Shown piece by piece: positions 57,549-64,000 of a stretch of DNA of 64,000 nt. Under the pieces are notes generated by a model. The model was given only the letters and a program-made list of their open reading frames with translations, was not told the origin of the DNA and made no database searches. The translations under genes were made by a program, and so were the position numbers. Within the stretch, counting starts at the first letter, position 1. Each line of letters opens with the position of its first letter. The DNA is from Hippopus hippopus (taxonomy: Eukaryota > Mollusca > Bivalvia > Cardiida > Cardiidae): assembly GCA_946811185.2 (NCBI GenBank), contig OX328106.1, forward strand, positions 9,528,777 through 9,592,776, in the 5' to 3' direction.

Positions 57549-58876
57549 AAGACAGGAATTGCAACAGACACCTTGGCCAAGAATAATCTTGACAATCTGT
57601 TATGAATGTTCGTGTTACCAGGAGACCGGGGTGTCGTACTGAATGTTCTTCAAAGAAGTATCGAACATGCAGACTTATACAATCCCGCCTTTGAAGCGAA
57701 GATGTTTACGTTTAGACTTGGGGAAAAGTGCAGATCTGTTTTGTCATCCAGAGATTTATTGAATATTTGTCTTTATCCACAGAATGTGCGTTTCCTACAG
57801 ATGTATTCCGACATGCCACATCGTCGTCCTCGTACGGTGGTCCATCCGGTATTCAGGATCCGTGATTGTTGTAGACGGTATTTATCGTGAAATGAATAGA
57901 CAAATTAAAAGCAGACGCTACACAATACATAAGCGAAGTACGGAACAATTTTAATCAGATGAGAGCAGGGGTGTGCCGTTTGGAGTTCGTAGTTTGCTTA
58001 CCCGATTGTCTTTGTTGTGTTGAAGGCAAAGAACTAATAAACCAAAGCAATGTTTATGCATTGTTACAAGAGCACGCAATGCTAGCACCTTTTGATAACT
58101 CGGGAAACGTTGTTGGTTGTATCAGAGAAGTTGGTCTCTACCTTTGCGATAGACTTATGGATATATATAGAACAGCCCATTTTGCAATCAGTCAAGGACT
58201 TATTCGGTGAATTTAGGAATTGGACTTTCGTCCCCCTCTCGCTCATTAACAGATCAAAATGGTTTTCTTTGTTTGGAGGATAGTTCATCGTGCTGTCTTA
58301 ATGAAACTTCATCTCCTCCATTGAGTATCTACACACAGAATGTGACAGTGCAAGGACAAATTAAGAGATTGTTTGGGCCATACAACTACATCAATTCTAG
58401 TCAGGTCGTGTCCGGAGGGCGCAATAATCATGTGTCTTCTAGAGGATTTGTATTCGACCGGAAATGTGTTTTTGCGTTTTCCCGACTTTTTGTTGTCGAT
58501 GAAGAAAGCTTCTGGAAATCAAAATTAAAGAATTGTTGGAGGAATAAATTCGAAGGACCTTGATGGAAAGATTGTTGGTTGCAAGAAATACAAGTGGCCA
58601 ATAGTATTTGGATGTATAAAGAGCATGTTAAAAGGAGACACGAAAAGGCTAGTGACCATGTGCATCGAAGGAATACGTTCTTCTGATCTTGGATTTTTCC
58701 CTGCAGTTCGATTCTTTGATCAAAATAGGAATTGGAGTTATACCTATGGAGTGTGGGTTTTGATGGACGGAGAATCTGGTCAAGGGACATTCGAGAACGA
58801 GGCGAACAGCCTTCATGGATTGCTATTGCTGGAGTTAGAACGATAGAAGATATGTCACACGAGCCACTATCAAAAT
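57549..58876 (+). other. Phase-switching coding block (units 9/10), two substitutions
   Basis: As 5730-7057: open stretches 57606-57890, 57959-58210, 58207-58563 and 58625-58846. There is an A-to-G change near 57687 and a C-to-T change near 57760. The second creates a stop in the overlapping 103-codon frame seen in other units and changes Ser to Leu in the 94-codon frame. In the frame of the 211-codon ORF it is silent (ATC to ATT), which mildly supports that third frame as the real one here. Confidence 0.45.
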
Positions 58877-59512
58877 ATGGTGTTTCCATGGCTTAAAGAT
58901 GTACTTGAGAAGATAGCAGAGAAGAAACTGGGCCAGAATGAGAAGGTGTTAGTACTAACCTTTGTCAGTAGTGTAGCTTTGATTATGAATGGGAAATATG
59001 TAGACTACAATAACATCAGTAGGTTGGAACCAAAGCTACCCATTACACAGTTCACACTTCGATTGCTTGAGGTCCAGTGTAAGTTTAGACTTGGTAATGT
59101 GAATACCATTCGACTGCTAAAGTTGCACCCATCAATTCCCCACAAACTGACACAGGTCGAGAAGAACAAAAGACAGAAGGTGGACCAAGAAACTGTTCAA
59201 CAAAGGGAAAGTACCCGGGAAATGATCAGAGACGATAACGAACTGGTAGGACTAGAAACGATAGCCGAAGAAACAGAAAATGTGGGTAATTCAAAGATAG
59301 GAAAGAGCAGACATGTACCCACTAATGCATGTATAATCAAATCAGCCTGGAGTGAAGGCGAAGTGGAAATATTGAAAGAAGTAATGGGTCAAAAGAAAGG
59401 AGGTCGAGTTGAGAGGTACAGGTTGTATCAGAATATGTGTCAGGAAAAGGGTATACCCGATACGTCGGAAAAGGCTTTTATTGTCAAGATGAACAGATTT
59501 GAAAAACAATAG
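58877..59512 (+). CDS. 211-aa Myb/SANT-like protein (unit 10)
   Basis: Majority protein version; see 548-1183. Confidence 0.55.
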   Translation: MVFPWLKDVLEKIAEKKLGQNEKVLVLTFVSSVALIMNGKYVDYNNISRLEPKLPITQFTLRLLEVQCKFRLGNVNTIRLLKLHPSIPHKLTQVEKNKRQKVDQETVQQRESTREMIRDDNELVGLETIAEETENVGNSKIGKSRHVPTNACIIKSAWSEGEVEILKEVMGQKKGGRVERYRLYQNMCQEKGIPDTSEKAFIVKMNRFEKQ

Positions 59513-59579
59513 AAGTAATCGTACTGAATTAATGATTTAATAGAATTTGCGTTGAGGTACTGAAAAGAGTAGAAACAAT

Positions 59580-60118
59580 GAGCCTCTGACCTCAAAGAAT
59601 AGTGAGTCTCTGACCTCAAAGACACTCAGATTAAGAATTGTGATAGTGAGTCTCTGAACTCAAAGACACTCAGATAGAGTAGTGATAGGGAACCTCTGAG
59701 CTGAAAGACACTTAGATTAACAAAAGTGATAGTGAGCCTCTGACCTCATAGACACTCAGATTAAGAATAGTGAGCCTCTGACCTCAAAAACACTCAGAAT
59801 AAGAATAGTGAGCCTCTGACCTCAAAGACACTCAAATTAAGAATAATGAGCCTCTGACCTCAAAGAAACACAGATAAAGAATAGTGATAGTGAACCTCTA
59901 AGCTGAAAGACACTCAGATTAACAAAAGTGATAGTGAGCCTCTGACCTCATAGACACTCAGATTAGGAATAGTGAGCCTCTGACCTCAAAAACACTCAGA
60001 ATAAGAATAATGAGCCTCTGACCTCAAAGACACTCAAATTAAGAATAGTGAAGCTCTGACCTCAAAGACACTCAATTAGGAATTGTGATAGTGAACCACT
60101 GAACTCAAAGACACTCAT
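59580..60118 (+). repeat. Minisatellite, 539 bp, four subunits fewer (unit 10)
   Basis: 164 bases shorter than the majority form, the length of two 38- plus two 44-base subunits. It lacks the unit 3/6/9 variants, so the loss seems independent of that in unit 6. Confidence 0.95.
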
Positions 60119-62200
60119 ACTACATCGAGTTCGAGGCAATTAATTGAAAGGCCTATTACAACATAAAAGCCAAACCTAGCGACAATGAGTCGGGTGGCGC
60201 CCGATGAAACCCCTGCCCATGAGCAGCTAATATGTTTAAAAACTGGGGGACTAGGTGCCAGGCGTAAATCATTACGAGAGTTCAAAATTAAATTTTGAAA
60301 GCACTATTTTATTTTCTGCAATAAAATATAGACCCTTAAACAGACGATGTTTGCCGAAAGCATTCTATATATACATTAAAAACACCGTTCTTAGTTATGG
60401 ATTGTTCGCTTGTAGCTCGTCTCAATCTGCACCGATTGATCTGATCCTTATGTTAGTTTATAGAAGACATCCTGGGCTTCATTGCAGGCACCTCAATTTT
60501 TTTTTTTTTCTGCTATAAATTGTGACGTCGTAATAGAAGATGTTCCTCTGAGGAATCAAGAGTTTTTTAAAGAAAAACTTAGAAATTTAAGGACTACCGG
60601 ACTGTAGAACAGCTCATGCTGCGCTGGTCGAGCCGATCTTGGGTCATATTAAAGAGCTCCTTCGGGTCTACATGTTGGTTTCATCTGTTGAATTCTTACG
60701 ATACATGCAGACGTGAATACGGACGATGTTTGTGTAAAGAAATCAGGGAAATAACAAAATCTTCTGGAAATCGCCATAGATGAATTGCAGCTCATCTTAC
60801 TTGCGGTTGCAATTATTTTAAGAATTAGCCAATGTTATCCAAACTTATAGCCCACAGTGTGCCCTTTATTTTGAGACTAAAATTGGCTCAATCAGTGAAG
60901 TCTGAGATGAGCTACAGGCTGTTAATCCGTAAAAGTTCTATAATTTTTCTTTGAAATACAGGAATTCGTCTAGAAACATCGTCTTTTATGGCGTCTGTAT
61001 TTATTGTAGAAACATAAAGACAGTGTGTAACTTGTAGCCATGAATGTCCCCTTTTAAATAAGACCATGATCGACTAAGTGGGTGCAGATTGTGATGAGCT
61101 ACAATAGAGCAATCAATAACAAATAAAAGCTTTTTTACCGCGTAAGAAGAAATCTGGAAAATTATTGATTTTCTTTGTAATATCTCCGGTCCTCCTTGAC
61201 AGAAATATACCGTGTTTGGTATCGTTGGAAAGCATTTTTAATCCTCTATAACCCGCAACATAAATGAATTGTAAGAGCTGCTTTATAACGAAAATCTCGA
61301 CGTCATTACAGACTGTGAAGTATACATTACCAAAGAAATTGTGCTACTGATGGTTTTTATTCTCTTTCTTCATGCATTGTCTGTCCGTAAATCACTTTGA
61401 TTGCTCACCTCAAATAGAGGACTCGCTGACCTCATGTACTGGCCATGGCTAATTAGGGTTAGGGTTGGGTAAAGGCTTATGTTTAAGGATAGGGTTAGGT
61501 TTTAGGCTTAGGTTTACAATCATAGTGCGACAGGGTCACTGAGATCAGTTGGGAGAATCCGACTTTTGAACACTATCTACAATCTATTAAGTTCACGGAG
61601 CGGACAGGGTCCCAAAAAGTCTCGGTGTTCCTAGACTCAATGATGAGTTTCCCTCAGATTGGTTTCAAAGATTATGGTGGGGGGAATTTTTATCTCAGGT
61701 TACTGTTAAGATATTCTCTTTCTTCATGCATTGTTTATCTGTATATCACTTTGATTCCTCTCCCCAAATAGAGGACTCGCTGACCTTATGTACTAACCAT
61801 GGTTAATTAAGGTTAGCTTAGGGCTTATGGTTAGGGTTAGGTTTCGGGTTTAGGGTTAGGGTTAGGGTTTAGGCTTAAAACGATGTATGAGACACTTGAG
61901 ATGAGACAAAATGAATATGATTGGCTGCCGAAGTCACGTGTCAGAAAAACTTTACCTCTACCCTGTCCCTGTCCTTTGCCCTTACCCTAATCTTCAAGAT
62001 GCGTTGGTGACATGTGCAAAATATTAGTGGGCAAACCCACGTGGCCATTTAGTCGCCATTTTGTAAAACTGTGGAATATTTCAAGAAAATAATACGATAA
62101 TGGAATGCTTTGACTGATAATCGTGTTTTTTTTTTTTTTTTTTTTCATGTTTGAGACATAGTTACTGTTCAGTTGTTCATTTTGGAAATAGGACTTGAAG
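60119..62200. other. Spacer, telomere-like cassette and promoter region (unit 10)
   Basis: Homologue of 1954-4035: cassette 61358-61877, candidate promoter 61920-62063. No gene seen. Confidence 0.8.
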
Positions 62201-63362
62201 GTGAGAAGTATTTTTCTTCTTTTATTTAAACTTTTCCTCTTCTGTTTGTGCAATGACTACATATTTACAGCACCGACCTAAGCATCCGGCATAGTTGATG
62301 TTGTAATAGCCTAGGTAATTATCAATCTTTAAATGTTTCCACACCATTGATTTAGTCATTGTCACTACCACTTCCCCTGCTCCGTGCTCTTTCCCTGACA
62401 ATTCCCCTGTCCCTTCCCTCCCCCATCCCATTCCATGCCCCTTCTCCTGTCTCTACCTTTGCTCCTCCCCTTCCCCTTCCCCTGTCCCATTCCTTCCCCT
62501 TCACTCGCCTTCCCCAAGTGTTCCCCTGCCTTCCACCGCCTTCCATAAGTGTTCCACTGCCTTCCCCCGCCTTCCCCAAGTCACTTTATTTTATTTTATT
62601 TCATTTTTTTTTTTTTTTTTTTTGCCTTTCCCTGCCTTCCCCAAGTGTTCCCCTGCCTTTCCCTTTCTTCCCCAAGCAAATGTTTGCCTTCCCCCGCCTA
62701 CCCCGAGTGTTACCCTGCCTTCCCCGCCTTCTCCAAGTCATTTGTTGCCTTCCTCCGCCTTCCCCAAGTGTTCCTCTGCCTTGTTCCGCTTTCCCCAAGT
62801 CATTTCTTGACTTCCCCGCCCTCCCAAAGTCAACTATTGCCTCCCCCTTCTTCCCCAAGTGTTCCCCTGCCTTCCCCTATTCCACTTTTGCCTTCCCCAA
62901 GTGGAAAAATTCCCCCGTCCTTTCCCCTGTCCCTGACCTGTCGCTGTCTTTTTCCCTTCCCCTGTAACTGTGTCTTCCTTTGCCCCTGACCCTGTCTCTT
63001 CCTCTTCCCCTTCCCCTGACCTTGTCTCTTCCCTTACCTCTGACCCTGTCCCTTCCCTTGCACCTTGACCCTGTCCCTTTCCCTGGCCCTGCCAATTGTT
63101 CTGCATTGTTCTCCTGCCTTCTGCAAAGCTTAACAAATTGGTTGTTTTTAATTTCTCTACCACCAAAATGTTCACATGCCTTTTTTTTAACTTTTCCAAT
63201 CATTCCTCTGTCTCAACAAGCTGCTCTTGTTTTTTCCTTGCCTACTCTCGCATTCTTTAACTTTCCCAATGCCTTATCCATATGTTCCTCTATTTTCTCT
63301 TGCATTCCCGAAACATCATCAACTTTCCCGTGTGTACCTAAGCAATAGTATATATATTTCAG
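62201..63362 (+). other. Presumed 5' UTR intron with pyrimidine tract (unit 10)
   Basis: Same splice-like sites; pyrimidine tract 62366-63329. Confidence 0.4.
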
Positions 63363-63365
63363 AAG

Positions 63366-63893
63366 ATGGCCTCTGAAAACGACAGTGATGAGGAAGAGTT
63401 CTTGTTGACTGACACAGCTTTAGAAAATGCTGAAAATTTTAAAGCTGCCTGGAATGGAGACGTAGGTTTCCTTAAGCGAGACAAGTATATAGTAGTGAGA
63501 GGATCAACAATTGGTAAAGACGAGGATTGCGGTATTAATTTAATGCCTGATATTGACGGAATTAGTATTTTGTGGAAGGACATTGGAAAGGGATTGGAAA
63601 TAAGTTACACGCATCTAAACTTGTCACCTAGATATAGTTATGAATTAAAGCCCATTTATTCAGTTGTTAAGAAACATTTGAAACTGACAGATTATGACGA
63701 TATTGGTATAGCTAATTTGAAATACAGTGTTGGGTATCAAGTGATGTATAGTGAAGGTTGGGACACATGGCTCATGTTTCTGCCAAAGCAAAAGCGGAAT
63801 AGTCCAGACTACACGAGGTTGCTTTGCAACATGACAGAACGCAATATTGAAATTATTCGAGTAGAATTCCAGAATGGACTGAAAGAATTATAG
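63366..63893 (+). CDS. 175-aa unknown protein (unit 10)
   Basis: Identical predicted protein to 5202-5729. Confidence 0.55.
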   Translation: MASENDSDEEEFLLTDTALENAENFKAAWNGDVGFLKRDKYIVVRGSTIGKDEDCGINLMPDIDGISILWKDIGKGLEISYTHLNLSPRYSYELKPIYSVVKKHLKLTDYDDIGIANLKYSVGYQVMYSEGWDTWLMFLPKQKRNSPDYTRLLCNMTERNIEIIRVEFQNGLKEL

Positions 63894-64000
63894 AAGACAG
63901 GAATTGCAACAGACACCTTGGCCAAGAATAATCTTGACAATCTGTTATGAATGTTCGTGTTACCAGGAGACCGGGGTGTCGTACTGAATGTTCTTCAAAG
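63894..64000 (+). other. Phase-switching coding block (unit 10, cut by window end)
   Basis: First 107 bases of the block described at 5730-7057; the 94-codon frame starting at 63951 runs off the window. Confidence 0.45.

Larger units (their letters stand above)
51822..58329 (+). repeat. Macrosatellite unit 9 (6508 bp)
   Basis: Direct tandem copy. It shares GAGTTAG and CACTCAGATTAAC with units 3 and 6, and ACGCGAAT (54371) and CACTCAGATTAGG with unit 6. Confidence 0.98.
58330..64000 (+). repeat. Macrosatellite unit 10 (partial, cut by window end)
   Basis: Direct tandem copy, present up to a point inside the phase-switching block. Start-to-start distance from unit 9 is 6345 bases, so it is a short-minisatellite type like unit 6. 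Confidence 0.98.

Noticed and set aside
1..64000. Known multi-copy gene arrays (rDNA, 5S, histone, snRNA)
   Set aside because: No rRNA-like, histone-like or snRNA-like sequence is recognisable in the unit.

Overview
The window is one uninterrupted stretch of a eukaryotic tandem array. It holds nine complete copies and one partial copy of a unit of about 6.5 kb, all in the same orientation and almost identical. With the phase set arbitrarily at the first base of the window, the units begin at 1, 6511, 13017, 19524, 26033, 32540, 38889, 45359, 51822 and 58330. No array boundary is visible at either end, so the array is longer than 64 kb. Start codon to start codon, the period is 6506, 6507, 6509, 6507, 6349, 6470, 6463, 6508 and 6345 bases. 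A eukaryote is indicated by the long non-coding spacers, AG-GT type splice-like sites, homopolymer runs, minisatellites and vertebrate/invertebrate-type TTAGGG telomere-like motifs. An animal is the likeliest host, but this is inference from few clues. There are no bacterial operon features, rRNA, tRNA or CRISPR array.

Each unit has the same layout on the + strand. First comes a TATA-less promoter-like cluster (inverted CCAAT, two CACGTG E-boxes, a YY1-like GCCATTTTG). Next is a short presumed 5' exon, then a presumed 1.16-kb 5' UTR intron filled by a pyrimidine-rich tract. A 175-codon ORF with a good start context follows directly after a TTTCAG acceptor. After it lies a 1328-base block in which open frames switch phase, and then a 211-codon ORF whose last 55 residues resemble a Myb/SANT-like DNA-binding domain. 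Downstream are a 0.54-0.70-kb minisatellite of 38/44-base subunits and a 1.24-kb spacer with a hairpin, a poly(A)-signal-like hexamer, a T run and nested inverted repeats. The unit closes with a duplicated cassette carrying telomere-like repeats.

The 2492-base block from the 175-codon start to the 211-codon stop has exactly the same length in all nine complete copies. The 175-residue protein is identical in all ten. I see two readings of the block: (i) one multi-exon gene whose stop clusters lie in short introns (candidates at 5697-5896, 6030-6080 and 6388-6585), or (ii) an already decayed gene that was amplified afterwards. Two stop codons (6704 and 7025) remain in the main frame under model (i). 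No protein here is one I can name. The most interesting idea is that the array is a macrosatellite whose every unit may encode a DNA-binding protein of its own.

Copies differ mainly by whole-subunit gains and losses in the minisatellite, homopolymer length and scattered substitutions. Units 3, 6 and 9 share private variants, which hints at a three-unit higher-order period.
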